From an uncultured Schlesneria sp. (GTDB lineage: Bacteria > Planctomycetota > Planctomycetia > Planctomycetales > Planctomycetaceae): DNA of 38,792 bases. Location: assembly GCA_903911795.1 (NCBI GenBank), contig CAIWEX010001204.1, forward strand, positions 1-38,792, written 5' to 3'. Every line of letters begins with the position of its first letter. The stretch's first letter is position 1. Under the pieces are notes generated by a model, which ran no database searches, was not told where the DNA came from, and saw only the letters and a program-made list of their open reading frames with translations. A program made the position numbers and the translations under genes. This document shows positions 8,165 to 17,146 of the stretch, piece by piece.

Positions 8165-9796
8165 ATGCCTCTGCGAGTTTCCAATCTTCAATTGCCCGTT
8201 ACAGTTCCCGAGTCCGAACTGCCGCAGCATCTTGCGCAGCGACTCGGGATCGCTCCAGATCTGCTAACCCGGTGGCGGATCCTGAAAAAGAGCCTCGACG
8301 CTCGGTCTGCACGGGACTTGAAATTCGTATACACCAGTCTGGTCGAAATCCCTGATGAAGTCTTGAACTCGGAAGCGGTTCAGCGACGGCTGAAAAGCGA
8401 TATTCAATCCTTCGCGCCCCCGACATTCGACGACCCCGCGAATGGCCAGTTGCCACTTCAACATCGGCCAGTTGTCATTGGATCAGGTCCTGCCGGGCTT
8501 CTGGCAGGCTACTACCTCGCCTGGAAAGGTTACTGCCCGCTGATTCTGGAGCGAGGTCCTGCCGTCAAAGAACGCGTTCCTGCGGTGCGCGACTTTGATC
8601 GGGGTGGTCGGTTTGATCGCGAAAACAACTACCTTTTCGGTGAAGGGGGAGCGGGCTGTTTCAGCGATGGCAAACTGACCTGTCGGCTGGAAGGCCCGGA
8701 TGTCGAATGGGTCCTTGAACGATTTGTGGAATGCGGTGGGCGGTCCTCGATCGTCTATGAAAATCGACCCCATCTCGGGAGCAACAAGCTCCCGATGATC
8801 TGCCGTAATTTTCGACGAAAGATCGAGGCACTCGGGGGCGAATATCGTTTCGGCTGCCGCCTCGAAGGGCTCGACATTCGTGAGGGACGCGTTTGCGGTC
8901 TGCAGACGTCCAGTGGTTATCTCCCCACGAATCATGCCATCCTGGGGATCGGCCATAGTGCTCGTGACACGTACCAGGCGCTTTATGATCAGGGTGTGCC
9001 GATGATTCAGAAGGCCTTTCAGCTGGGCCTGCGAATTGAACAGCCACAGGACCAGATCAACAAACACAAATATGCACGTTCCGAATACTTATCGCTACTG
9101 GGGGCCGCAGACTACACCCTGCAGGCGCGCGGAGAAAAGGATGTATTTACCTTCTGCATGTGTGCCGGGGGAATCATTATCCCCAGTATCAGCGAGCCCG
9201 AAATGTTTTGCTCAAATGGAATGAGCAATTCCCGGCATGACACACCGTTTGCAAACAGCGGAGTGATGGTCACTTTGGAGCCTCATGAATTTGGCAGCAA
9301 CCACCCGCTTGCTGGAATGCACCTTCAACAGCGGTACGAAGCCGCAGCGTTTAAAATCGGTGACGCCAATTACCATTGCCCAATCCAGACGGCCAAGGAT
9401 TTTCTGAAGCACCGTACACCTGATTCACACGCCAAGCTCGATTGCTCTTACGAGCGTGGAGTGCGCCCAGTAGCGTTGGATCAGGTCATCCCTCCGATTG
9501 TCGCGAATGCCATTCGACAAAGCCTGCCGATCCTGGATCACAAACTACGGGGCGACTTCCTCAAGAATGCGATCCTCGTCGGACCAGAGATGCGAGGAAG
9601 TTCTCCGATCCGAATCGATCGAACGCTTGAGTCACGCCAGTGCCCGAACATTGACGGTCTCTATCCGGTTGGCGAAGGGGCGGGATACGCCGGCGGAATC
9701 GTCAGTGCAGCCGTCGACGGACTGCGAAGTGCGCGTGCCATCGTTCGCGACTTTGCACCGCTCGTCCAACCCCTGTCCCACCTCGTCAACTCTTGA
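8165..9796 (+). CDS. FAD-dependent dehydrogenase-like protein (COG2509-type)
   Basis: The 543-residue product has an N-terminal segment of about 95 residues (a short alpha/beta domain that includes LKKSLDAR, as in this family), then a dinucleotide-binding motif VVIGSGPAGLLAGYYLA at about 103-120, followed by the acidic end of the second strand (LILERG). Further family marks are ENNYLFGEGGAGCFSDGKLT and, near the C-terminus, the second FAD contact GLYPVGEGAGYAGGIVSAAVDG. These proteins are annotated as NAD(P)/FAD-dependent oxidoreductases; the physiological substrate is not established. Soluble, no signal peptide. A TTG codon directly precedes the ATG at 8165; ATG is preferred. Convergent with the coiled-coil gene, 14 bases apart. 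Confidence 0.9.
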   Translation: MPLRVSNLQLPVTVPESELPQHLAQRLGIAPDLLTRWRILKKSLDARSARDLKFVYTSLVEIPDEVLNSEAVQRRLKSDIQSFAPPTFDDPANGQLPLQHRPVVIGSGPAGLLAGYYLAWKGYCPLILERGPAVKERVPAVRDFDRGGRFDRENNYLFGEGGAGCFSDGKLTCRLEGPDVEWVLERFVECGGRSSIVYENRPHLGSNKLPMICRNFRRKIEALGGEYRFGCRLEGLDIREGRVCGLQTSSGYLPTNHAILGIGHSARDTYQALYDQGVPMIQKAFQLGLRIEQPQDQINKHKYARSEYLSLLGAADYTLQARGEKDVFTFCMCAGGIIIPSISEPEMFCSNGMSNSRHDTPFANSGVMVTLEPHEFGSNHPLAGMHLQQRYEAAAFKIGDANYHCPIQTAKDFLKHRTPDSHAKLDCSYERGVRPVALDQVIPPIVANAIRQSLPILDHKLRGDFLKNAILVGPEMRGSSPIRIDRTLESRQCPNIDGLYPVGEGAGYAGGIVSAAVDGLRSARAIVRDFAPLVQPLSHLVNS

Positions 9797-9810
9797 ACGT
9801 TACGTAAACC

Positions 9811-11880
9811 TCAATCCATTACGTCGCCAGTGCGTGGCTGCGTTGCTTCGGCGATGGATGCCAGCAGCGAATGACCACTGGCCAAGCTCAATTGAGGGTC
9901 GCGGTGTTGATTACCCAGTTCACCCAGCAGTTTGCGGATCACTTGTTCAGCTTCCGACTTTTCGTGCATCCAGCGATCACGTGCCGACTGCCATGCGGCA
10001 TCACGCGTGGCGGCATCTGCCGCTGACAGTCGCAGGCGTTCTTCTCCAACGCGCAGCTCCTGATCGCGCGTCGAAATCCATTCCATGAGTTTTTGACGTT
10101 CGTCATGGAATTCCGATCGTAATCGTTCGAACTTTGCCTGAGCATCGAGGTGTTCGCGACGCTGTTCGACCAGTCCTTCGTGCAACTGTCGATAGTATCC
10201 TACCAGCGTATTGCGCACCTGCTCGACGCGCTGGCGAGCCACTTCCTGTCCTGCAGTCTGTGTCAGTTCCACCCAGGCCTCTTCCACAGCCAACCGCATT
10301 TCCAAAGTCGATCGATGGGTGTCTTCCAATTCCGACCGCAGTTTCTCCAGCCGGATTCGTCGACTTTCCAAACTTTCGGCGTGGGAACTGTACAGTTCCT
10401 GTTGTTTCAGAAGCTCTGATTGCTGTGCTTGCCGTTCTGCCTGCCAGGCACTTTGTTCACGCTGCAGGTTCAGTCGATCGACATCGACACTACTGGTAAA
10501 CGCGCGGCGTGACTTTTCGAGCACCTCGCGTTCACGTTCCAGTGATTTCTCACGTTCGTCGATTGAAGCGCGATAGAGATCGATCTGTTGCATCCGGCGG
10601 ATCACTTGCCGACCGTCGTCTTCCACTCGCTGACGTTCAACCTGACGCTCACGACGCTGTTCGTTCTGCGCTCGATCCAGATCCGCTCGTAGCTTTTCCA
10701 GATGTTCCTGCTGGAAGCGAATTCGATTTTCCAGAACCGCTCGTTCCCCGCGGATCTCCGCCAGTTGCGATGAACGAGTTGTATTCCATTCCTCGTGTTC
10801 AGCCTGCCACTGGTTCCGTTCTTCCATCAGAAATTCGGCGTGCTTTGTACGCTCGGCTTCCAGTTCGCTCGCCTGCTGTTCCCGAGCAGCCTGAAGTTCG
10901 GCTCGCTGATCCGCTAACGTCTGTTCCCATTCGGCACGCTCGGCCACGATCTTTTCCAGGAGTTCGGTGCGCTCCATCTGAATGGCGGCGATTTGTTCCT
11001 CACGCATCGCGTGCAGTTCAACATCCTGCGCCAGTCGCGTAGCAGCGAAGTCAGTTTCGGCGTTACGAACCGCTGCTTCGTAGAAGGCTTTTTCCCGTTC
11101 AATCTCCAGTTTTTCGGCCTGAACACTCGCCATCCAGGCATCATGTTCACGCTGAAACTGAGAACGTCGATCTTCCCATTCCGTAATCAAAGCCTGCCAC
11201 AACCGCTCACGCTCGGTCTGAATCAGGCGTTCGGCTTCGACGGTCGCTTCCTGGAGTCGCTGTTCAAGACTCGACGTCAGCGATTTTGCCCGTTCGAATT
11301 CCAGGGTCACCGCCTGACGATCTTCGTCGATCGCCTGACGGTCTGACTTCAATTCTGCGAGCAATTCCTCGCGCAAGGCTTCCCTGCGTTTTTCAATATC
11401 TGCCCGCTCGTGTTCGACAGCCAGTCGTGCCGCATCGATTTGCGCAAGAAGTGACTGAGTCTCCGTCAGGCGATTGGCGAGTTGAATCTCTTCCGCAACG
11501 AGCTTTCGGCGCTGTTCATCGAGTGCAGCTTCGTTCGAAAGCTGGCGAATTTGAAACTGCCGTTTTTCAGCCTCAAATGCGGCGACACGTTCCTCGAGAA
11601 GTGCCTGCCGTTCAGACAGGTCGGCATCTTGAAGCTGGAGCTGTTCCAGGATTCGGCCAGCTTCAAGAAGCAATTGGGAGTTTGGACGGGCTGGCGAATG
11701 TGCAGCAGCTGGCTTAGGGGCAGTACTGGCCGCCGGTGCCACTCCAATCGAATCCGAGATGTGCGGCAAATCGATTCGCAATTCCGTCCCGTTTATCGAA
11801 ACGGTCTTGGAATCGTGATGGGGGTGCTCGACATGCGCACTGCTTCGCTGAGGCGGGGCATCGATCTTCCGCTCGTCCAT
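9811..11880 (-). CDS. Long coiled-coil protein, 689 aa
   Basis: After about 70 disordered residues with Ala- and Pro-rich patches, nearly the whole protein (about residues 80-660) is a charged, Glu/Arg/Gln-rich coiled coil with repeated phrases such as REREVLEKSRRAF and AEWEQTLADQRAELQAA. No membrane segment or enzyme motif is seen. The frame is open to 11976, but the ATG at 11880 (MDERKIDAPP) has GGGAAGGA eight bases upstream and is preferred. It lies 117 bases downstream of the thioredoxin gene on the same strand and may be co-transcribed. Tryptophans recur at intervals (LWQALITEWEDR, WQAEHEEWNTTR), perhaps marking repeated units. A structural or scaffolding role is inference. Confidence 0.85.
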   Translation of the reverse strand: MDERKIDAPPQRSSAHVEHPHHDSKTVSINGTELRIDLPHISDSIGVAPAASTAPKPAAAHSPARPNSQLLLEAGRILEQLQLQDADLSERQALLEERVAAFEAEKRQFQIRQLSNEAALDEQRRKLVAEEIQLANRLTETQSLLAQIDAARLAVEHERADIEKRREALREELLAELKSDRQAIDEDRQAVTLEFERAKSLTSSLEQRLQEATVEAERLIQTERERLWQALITEWEDRRSQFQREHDAWMASVQAEKLEIEREKAFYEAAVRNAETDFAATRLAQDVELHAMREEQIAAIQMERTELLEKIVAERAEWEQTLADQRAELQAAREQQASELEAERTKHAEFLMEERNQWQAEHEEWNTTRSSQLAEIRGERAVLENRIRFQQEHLEKLRADLDRAQNEQRRERQVERQRVEDDGRQVIRRMQQIDLYRASIDEREKSLEREREVLEKSRRAFTSSVDVDRLNLQREQSAWQAERQAQQSELLKQQELYSSHAESLESRRIRLEKLRSELEDTHRSTLEMRLAVEEAWVELTQTAGQEVARQRVEQVRNTLVGYYRQLHEGLVEQRREHLDAQAKFERLRSEFHDERQKLMEWISTRDQELRVGEERLRLSAADAATRDAAWQSARDRWMHEKSEAEQVIRKLLGELGNQHRDPQLSLASGHSLLASIAEATQPRTGDVMD

Positions 11881-11997
11881 GAGAGGAATCCTTCCCAAAA
11901 AGGCCCGCGAATCCTTGCAGGCCTGGTCGAATTGTCCCGAACATCGTTGGCTCGTCGGAAAATCCGACGAGCTCAATTCCAGTTTCCGAAAACTTGC

Positions 11998-12324
11998 TTA
12001 CAACAGTCCGTCGAGAGCCGCAGAGAGCTTGGACTTCTGGGTCATCCCTACAAATCGCTGCACTTCCCGCCCACCTTTGAACAGAATTACTGTCGGAATT
12101 CCGGTAATTCGATATTCAGAAGGAGTTCCCGGATTGTCATCGGTATTCACTTTTCCGACGCGAACTCGCCCGGAAAACGTGTTCGCCAATTCTTCAATGG
12201 CAGGGGCGAGCATCTTGCACGGACCGCACCACGGAGCCCAGAAGTCGACCAACACAGGGTCTTGGCAGCTAAGCACTTCCGTCGGAAAATTGGCATCCGT
12301 GAATTCAATCACCTTCCCGGCCAT
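11998..12324 (-). CDS. trxA: Thioredoxin
   Basis: At 108 residues this is a standard-size thioredoxin. The active site WCGPC is at residues 32-36 in FWAPWCGPCKMLAP, and the cis-proline lies in RITGIPTVILFKGG. It reduces protein disulfides in the cytoplasm, with thioredoxin reductase as its usual electron donor. An upstream in-frame ATG would add 29 residues with no thioredoxin character; the ATG at 12324 has AAGGGGA about seven bases upstream and fits the family start (MAGKVIEFTDANF). It is followed on the same strand by the coiled-coil gene. No reductase gene is nearby. Confidence 0.96.
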   Translation of the reverse strand: MAGKVIEFTDANFPTEVLSCQDPVLVDFWAPWCGPCKMLAPAIEELANTFSGRVRVGKVNTDDNPGTPSEYRITGIPTVILFKGGREVQRFVGMTQKSKLSAALDGLL

Positions 12325-12727
12325 GTCGTATCCCCTTGCATTCAAACGGCGAATCCCCGATCCCTCGTACCGCAATCTGCGAACGAAGGCGGGGCTCAAA
12401 TAGTGTGGCAAATTATAGGGATACGGCGATTAGTGTCAATTCGGACGGTTTGAGCTGCAACAGATCGGCAGTAGTTGATGGGACGGCGCCAGTCGCAGCA
12501 GGAGGAAAGGGGGGGGGTGGGAGTAATGTGAGGTATGGGTTGATGCATCGACGCAGCCAGCGCCAAAGTAGACGTTTGAAAAGTGGGTGCCCGAACTGCA
12601 TGCGGCTGTGGTTGTCGTCAAATGGCGAAAGACCACAATTCGTCTGGACTTGCGATCACGACTGCGTCAAAGTATTCAGATCGGCCCCGGTACTTTTTGA
12701 GCTCAGTTATTCGAAGAAGATCGACTC
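12325..12727. other. Intergenic region with a poly-G tract
   Basis: About 400 bases between divergent trxA and the glutaminyl-cyclase-like gene. It contains an uninterrupted run of nine G at 12509-12517 inside the G-rich block 12500-12522. Short frames here (up to 78 codons) are low-complexity or shadows. Promoters for both genes are expected here, but I could not identify boxes. Confidence 0.5.
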
Positions 12728-13552
12728 ATGGATGGTCACGTGTCGGATTCAGGGCAATTCCCGCGTTTTTCGCTGCGACGGTGGTGGCTGCCTGTCGCTG
12801 CCCTCATCGTTGTTGGCGTTGCGTCGTGTCCCATTGCCGCCCAATTCAAGCGGGGCGATCGCGGTATTACACCGTACCGCGTCGTCGCAGATTTCCCACA
12901 CGATCCCGCGGCATTCTCTCAAGGACTCGTGATAGTAGACGGACAGTTATACGAGGGAACCGGAAAGAAAGGGGAATCGACGCTTCGCAAGGTTGACCTG
13001 AAAACGGGACGGGTGGAATTGTTTGTCCCATTGGATCGCAGTTACTTCGGTGAGGGAATTACGATCCTGAACGATCGTATTTACCAACTGACCTGGGAAA
13101 ACCATCTGGGGTTTGTTTACGACCTGAAAACGTTGAAACAACTGAAAACATTTCGTTATTCGGGCGAAGGCTGGGGTCTGACGAATGATGGTAAGCATCT
13201 GATTATGAGCGACGGTACATCCATGCTGAGGTATCTGGATCCTCAATCGTTTGAGGTCGTCAAACGTGTTCGAGTTCGAAACAGTCAGGGTCAGGTCGAC
13301 AAGCTGAATGAACTGGAATACGTGAAAGGAGAAATCCTGGCGAATATCTGGTACGAAGACCGGATCGCTCGAATTTCCCCAGACTCAGGTGAGGTTCTCG
13401 GCTGGATCGATCTGTCGAACCTGTATCCGTCGCGCCAGCGATCCAAGGAAGATGTACTCAACGGTATTGCCTTCGACGAAGCGAGTGGACGGTTGTTCGT
13501 CACCGGAAAGAACTGGCCGAAGTTGTATGAGATTGAACTGTTGAAGAAATAG
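12728..13552 (+). CDS. Glutaminyl-peptide cyclotransferase-like beta-propeller (Glu_cyclase_2)
   Basis: The 274-residue product carries an N-terminal hydrophobic segment (about 19-34) ending in VGVASC, which fits a lipobox with Cys34, so it is exported and possibly lipid-anchored. The mature part matches the bacterial/plant-type glutamine cyclotransferase family (Glu_cyclase_2, a five-bladed propeller): FPHDPAAFSQGLVIVDGQLYEGTG, YFGEGITILNDRIYQLTWEN, GEGWGLTNDGKHLIMSDG, LNELEYVKGEILANIWYED and VLNGIAFDEASGRLFVTGKNWPKLYE. Such enzymes turn N-terminal glutamine into pyroglutamate. It is followed after 175 bases by the sigma-factor gene; a functional link is not shown. The ribosome-binding site before the ATG is weak. 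Confidence 0.9.
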   Translation: MDGHVSDSGQFPRFSLRRWWLPVAALIVVGVASCPIAAQFKRGDRGITPYRVVADFPHDPAAFSQGLVIVDGQLYEGTGKKGESTLRKVDLKTGRVELFVPLDRSYFGEGITILNDRIYQLTWENHLGFVYDLKTLKQLKTFRYSGEGWGLTNDGKHLIMSDGTSMLRYLDPQSFEVVKRVRVRNSQGQVDKLNELEYVKGEILANIWYEDRIARISPDSGEVLGWIDLSNLYPSRQRSKEDVLNGIAFDEASGRLFVTGKNWPKLYEIELLKK

Positions 13553-13727
13553 AGGGCATCCCGTTTCAGTGTGGCGCCCCGCGGGCATCAAACTCCAGCG
13601 TCTAACCCATGTTTCGACGCGACACGGAAGTGCGATCCGCACTAGGGCGACTCATCAATCGAGACCGAATTCAAGCTCCCTGATCGTTGCGTGGGAGAAA
13701 CACCATTGGCGCCGATGCCGTTGAAAC

Positions 13728-14975
13728 ATGTCTACAGTCCACCCGATTATCGACGAGATCTACCGCACCGAATCACGTCGGGTCCTGGCGACATTGATCC
13801 GCCTGCTTGGCGATTTTGACCTCGCCGAAGAGGCACTTCATGAAGCGTTCATCGCTGCAACAGAACGCTGGGAAACAGAAGGAATCCCCGACAATCCGCG
13901 AGCCTGGCTGGTCTCGACCGGGCGATTCAAAGCGATCGATGTGCTGCGACGCCGTTCACTGTTCGACACTGTACAGCCAGAAATTGCCCGTAGGATCGAC
14001 GCGATCAGTTCTGCCAACGCATCAAAAGCAGATACGGAAGTCGAAGACGATCGGTTGCGACTGATTTTCACCTGCTGTCACCCCGCATTGTCGTCGGCGA
14101 CTCAGATTGCATTGACGCTCCGTGAAGTCTGCGACCTGACTACCGAAGCAATTGCGGCAGCATTTCTCACTTCCGCCCCAACGATCGCTCAGCGCATTGT
14201 TCGCGGTAAGGCGAAAATCAGGGATGCGGGAATCCCGTATCAAGTCCCTTCAGTCGCCGACCTTCCTGATCGAATCGACTCCGTCTTGTCTGTGATTTAT
14301 CTTGTCTTCAACGAAGGGTACTCGGCATCGTCGGGTGACACGCTGACGCGTCCTGATCTCTCAGGGGAAGCCATCCGACTGGGGCGACTGCTCAGCGAAA
14401 TGTTGCCAGACCCCGAGGTCCTGGGACTGTTGGCGCTCATGATCTTGCATGAATCCCGCAGGACCGCTCGTGTTTCGGAAACGGGTGACCTGATTCTACT
14501 GGAGGATCAGGATCGAAGTCGCTGGAATCAGACATTGATCCAGGAAGGGCGAACTCTAGTTGACCGGGCATTTGCCGGATTGACTGTCGGTGCATATTCG
14601 ATTCAGGCCGCCATTGCTGCCGTTCACGCCGCGTCACGAAGTACCGTTGAAACCGACTGGTCACAGATTGTCACTCTGTATGACCTGCTCGTGGTGGCGG
14701 AATCATCTCCAGTTATTGCCTTGAATCGTGCCGTTGCCATTGCCATGCGTGATGGCCCCGAGGCAGGATTGCAATTGATCGACACGATCCTGGTTGAGGG
14801 GAAGCTATCGGACTACCACCTTGCTCATGCTGCTCGCGCGGATCTCTGCAGGCGGTTGGGAAGGCGAGCCGAAGCGTTGAAGTCTTACCAGCGAGCATTG
14901 CAGTTCGCTCAGCAAATTCCAGAAAAGCGGTTCCTGGAACGGCGGATTAGCGAACTGCAGGAGATCTCTGCCTGA
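13728..14975 (+). CDS. ECF sigma factor with C-terminal extension (ECF42-like)
   Basis: At 415 residues it is twice the length of a simple ECF factor. Region 2 is seen at about 15-80 (LLGDFDLAEEALHEAF, NPRAWLVSTGRFKAIDVLRRR) and region 4 at about 110-165, with the diagnostic LIFTCCHPAL before the helix-turn-helix. The remaining 240 residues form the DUF6596/TPR-like extension typical of ECF42 (NEGYSAS, RLGRLLSEMLPDPEVLGLLALMLL-like, ALNRAVAIAMRDGPEAGL, DYHLAHAARADLCRRLGR). ECF42 factors lack an anti-sigma factor and are usually encoded beside DGPF/YCII-domain proteins; none is present on either side here. Its stop codon overlaps the mtfA-like start (TGATG), so the two are translationally coupled. 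Targets unknown. Confidence 0.93.
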   Translation: MSTVHPIIDEIYRTESRRVLATLIRLLGDFDLAEEALHEAFIAATERWETEGIPDNPRAWLVSTGRFKAIDVLRRRSLFDTVQPEIARRIDAISSANASKADTEVEDDRLRLIFTCCHPALSSATQIALTLREVCDLTTEAIAAAFLTSAPTIAQRIVRGKAKIRDAGIPYQVPSVADLPDRIDSVLSVIYLVFNEGYSASSGDTLTRPDLSGEAIRLGRLLSEMLPDPEVLGLLALMILHESRRTARVSETGDLILLEDQDRSRWNQTLIQEGRTLVDRAFAGLTVGAYSIQAAIAAVHAASRSTVETDWSQIVTLYDLLVVAESSPVIALNRAVAIAMRDGPEAGLQLIDTILVEGKLSDYHLAHAARADLCRRLGRRAEALKSYQRALQFAQQIPEKRFLERRISELQEISA

Positions 14976-15754
14976 TGCTGTTTCAATGGATGAAGAACCG
15001 ACGACGTCGAAAACTGGCTGGCGAACCGTTTCCACCGGAGTGGTTGAAGATCGTTCAATCCAATTGCCGTCATTTCGCGACTCTCGATCTCGGCGAACGG
15101 GGACGGTTGCTCCGAGACATTCGCTGGTTCGTGGCAGAAAAGTCGATCGAAGTCTCTGTTGGTCTAGTTCTGACGGATGAAATGCGAGTCACCGTTGCCG
15201 CGCATGCTTCACTGCTGGGACTTGGTTTTCCCGACCCACCATTCGACCGTTTGCAATCCGTGATCCTTCAACCCGAAGTTTATGTCGGAACGAAAATCGT
15301 TCGAGACAAATCAGGGCTCGAATTGCATTCTCAGGACGCCAGGATCGGCGAGACAAGCCGCAATGGACCGGTCCTGCTGTCATGGAAAGATGTTGTGAGA
15401 CAATGCCGCGACGAACCTGATGGACGCAACGTCATTCTCCATGAATTTGCTCATCTGCTGGATATGGTCGATGGCGACGTCGACGGGATTCCGCCGATGG
15501 ATTCGGAAGAAGAGTTTCGCACATGGAAAGACGTGACGCGAAATGAATATCGCCGACTGGTGAATCAGTCCCAACTCGGACGTCGAACGCTGCTCGATCA
15601 ATACGGAGCAACGAGTGAAGTTGAATTCTTTGCAGTCGCGTCGGAAACATTTTTCGAACAACCGTTCGAAATGAAAGTCCTGCATCCACGGCTGTACGAC
15701 GTTCTCAAAAGCTTTTACAAGCAGGACCCGGCTCAGCGTTGGGGAGTTGTTTAG
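14975..15754 (+). CDS. mtfA: MtfA-type zinc-dependent peptidase
   Basis: The product of 259 residues matches the MtfA/DUF980 family over its full length. The zinc site is HEFAH at 156-160 (ILHEFAHLLDMVDG), with the third ligand expected at Glu217 in SEVEFFAVASETFFEQP. A basic N-terminus (MKNRRRRKL) precedes GEPFPPEWLKIV, the usual family opening. In Escherichia coli MtfA is a peptidase that interacts with the glucose repressor Mlc; no Mlc or PTS gene is seen here, so that role should not be transferred. The ATG shares a base with the TGA of the sigma-factor gene, so translation is coupled. A role in proteolysis linked to that sigma factor is inference. Confidence 0.93.
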   Translation: MLFQWMKNRRRRKLAGEPFPPEWLKIVQSNCRHFATLDLGERGRLLRDIRWFVAEKSIEVSVGLVLTDEMRVTVAAHASLLGLGFPDPPFDRLQSVILQPEVYVGTKIVRDKSGLELHSQDARIGETSRNGPVLLSWKDVVRQCRDEPDGRNVILHEFAHLLDMVDGDVDGIPPMDSEEEFRTWKDVTRNEYRRLVNQSQLGRRTLLDQYGATSEVEFFAVASETFFEQPFEMKVLHPRLYDVLKSFYKQDPAQRWGVV

Positions 15755-15831
15755 TTCGAAAGGGCGCGTTTGCGTGGGCGAAGGCGGTTTTGTCCACTTC
15801 GTATCCATTTTCCGGCACGCATGAAGTGCAT

Positions 15832-16194
15832 TTAATGACGACTTTCAGCGGAAATCAACAACAAATATCCCCAGACCGATACGTTGACCACCCACGCCAT
15901 GACGCTTGACATCAAGTTTGTCGAGACGTTGGTGTTCGATGTCGAAAGGTGGGCCAGCCAACCACTGCAGATTCCAACAAAGAACGTATACATCGATGCC
16001 AGGATCAGACTCCATGTGGCTAGCAAGAATCTCTCTGAAACGTCGTCTTCTTTCATGCCAGCTACCAGTGCCAGCAGGACGACCGGAACGGTACCGATCA
16101 ACGCGTTGATGGCCCCCGCCCTGACGGCGAGGTCGAGGCTCTGCATCCGTTGCCGTTCAGCTTCCCGGGCGAGATCTTCATCTGAGTTTGACAT
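15832..16194 (-). CDS. Small membrane protein, about three transmembrane helices
   Basis: The 120-residue protein starts with a charged soluble tail (MSNSDEDLAREAERQRMQSL), then shows hydrophobic segments at about 27-46, 58-80 and 97-114. The short loop KEDDVSERF separates the first two. No catalytic or transport motif is recognisable. The start at 16194 lacks a clear ribosome-binding site. It faces the mtfA gene convergently and lies downstream of the ATP-grasp gene on the same strand, with a gap of 76 bases, so co-transcription is possible. Function unknown. Confidence 0.75.
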   Translation of the reverse strand: MSNSDEDLAREAERQRMQSLDLAVRAGAINALIGTVPVVLLALVAGMKEDDVSERFLLATWSLILASMYTFFVGICSGWLAHLSTSNTNVSTNLMSSVMAWVVNVSVWGYLLLISAESRH

Positions 16195-16270
16195 GATGGG
16201 ATACGATTACCAGACACGGCGAGTAGCGAGCGTACAATCGAGGTAGTTCAGATCGTCGACTCAGCAGAAA

Positions 16271-17110
16271 TCAATAATCCAATGCGACTTTGTGAACAGC
16301 TTCTACGACATTTCGAACGTCGCAACCGTAGAGATTGGCAAAACTGAAACTTCCAATTTCGATCAGGCGATACGATCCGGTTGCGGTAAGTGCAACATCA
16401 ATTGTCCATACCGGGTCAGGTTCCCACCCCGACCGAACGACGCGTTCTGCGAAATCGAAGGCCTCGGGGGAACACGCAACAGTTCGGCAGTAATTACCGT
16501 GATCACGATAGCAACTTCCACAAATGACACGGCCACCTGCAATGACAAATCGCCACTCACTGACGATGGATTGCGTCCGTGAAACGACGACCAGTTCATG
16601 ATCGGGAACATCATAGAATGAAGCGAGTTCGAGGTCTCTGTCAAAGGTCTCGTGGTTGATCACCATCCCCGCAAATACTTTTCGAGTCGTGTTTGGTCGC
16701 ATGAAGAATTGCCCATTGCTGCCAAAACTGCTGAACAATTCATCTTTCATTCTGCGTACGTCACCCAGAGGCAACATGGAATAGCGGTCATTCAAAAGGA
16801 ATTCGCCCAATGCTGGAAAATACGAGGTACACGAGAGACGGTCGAAATTCCCGTAGATTCCTGGTTTCCAAATTGTTCGCTCAGCAATTCGCTCAGCCAG
16901 ACCGATGCAGCCGTGGAAAATGACACGTTCATTATTGGCCACAAGACGAAGATCGGGTTGCCCAGTCTCCTCAAATAAATAACCTGCTTTGACGGCAGTC
17001 AACAAAGTTGCCTTTGCTCCTGTTTCACGGATAGTACGAATGAGTTCGTCCTGATAGTCCGGGAAGACATCGGCTTCAATCAGCCAGCGAATGCCGAAGA
17101 AGTCTGACAT
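16271..17110 (-). CDS. ATP-grasp protein, R2K clade-like (DUF4343)
   Basis: The 279-residue product fits the R2K-type ATP-grasp fold. Features seen are a short N-terminal alpha/beta region with TGAKATLLTAVKAGYLF, then FFMRPNTTRKVFAGMVI, ELVVVSRTQSIVSEWRFVIAGGRVICGSCYRD (strand with Arg/Glu near the nucleotide) and the C-terminal VWTIDVALTATGSYRLIEIGSFSFANLYG, which carries the acidic metal-site pattern of ATP-grasp enzymes. Such enzymes join a carboxylate to an amine or thiol through an acyl-phosphate. R2K members are known from phage and conflict-related contexts; the substrate is not known. Here it stands with no obvious substrate peptide gene; only the small membrane protein lies next to it. 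The start has no strong binding site. Confidence 0.78.
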   Translation of the reverse strand: MSDFFGIRWLIEADVFPDYQDELIRTIRETGAKATLLTAVKAGYLFEETGQPDLRLVANNERVIFHGCIGLAERIAERTIWKPGIYGNFDRLSCTSYFPALGEFLLNDRYSMLPLGDVRRMKDELFSSFGSNGQFFMRPNTTRKVFAGMVINHETFDRDLELASFYDVPDHELVVVSRTQSIVSEWRFVIAGGRVICGSCYRDHGNYCRTVACSPEAFDFAERVVRSGWEPDPVWTIDVALTATGSYRLIEIGSFSFANLYGCDVRNVVEAVHKVALDY

Positions 17111-17146
17111 GACAGGGCGACCTCAAACTTGCTATTTGATTAGAAG

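Noticed and set aside
11482-12453. 323-codon plus-strand frame
   Set aside because: Antisense to the coiled-coil and thioredoxin genes, both well supported; a shadow of their codon pattern.
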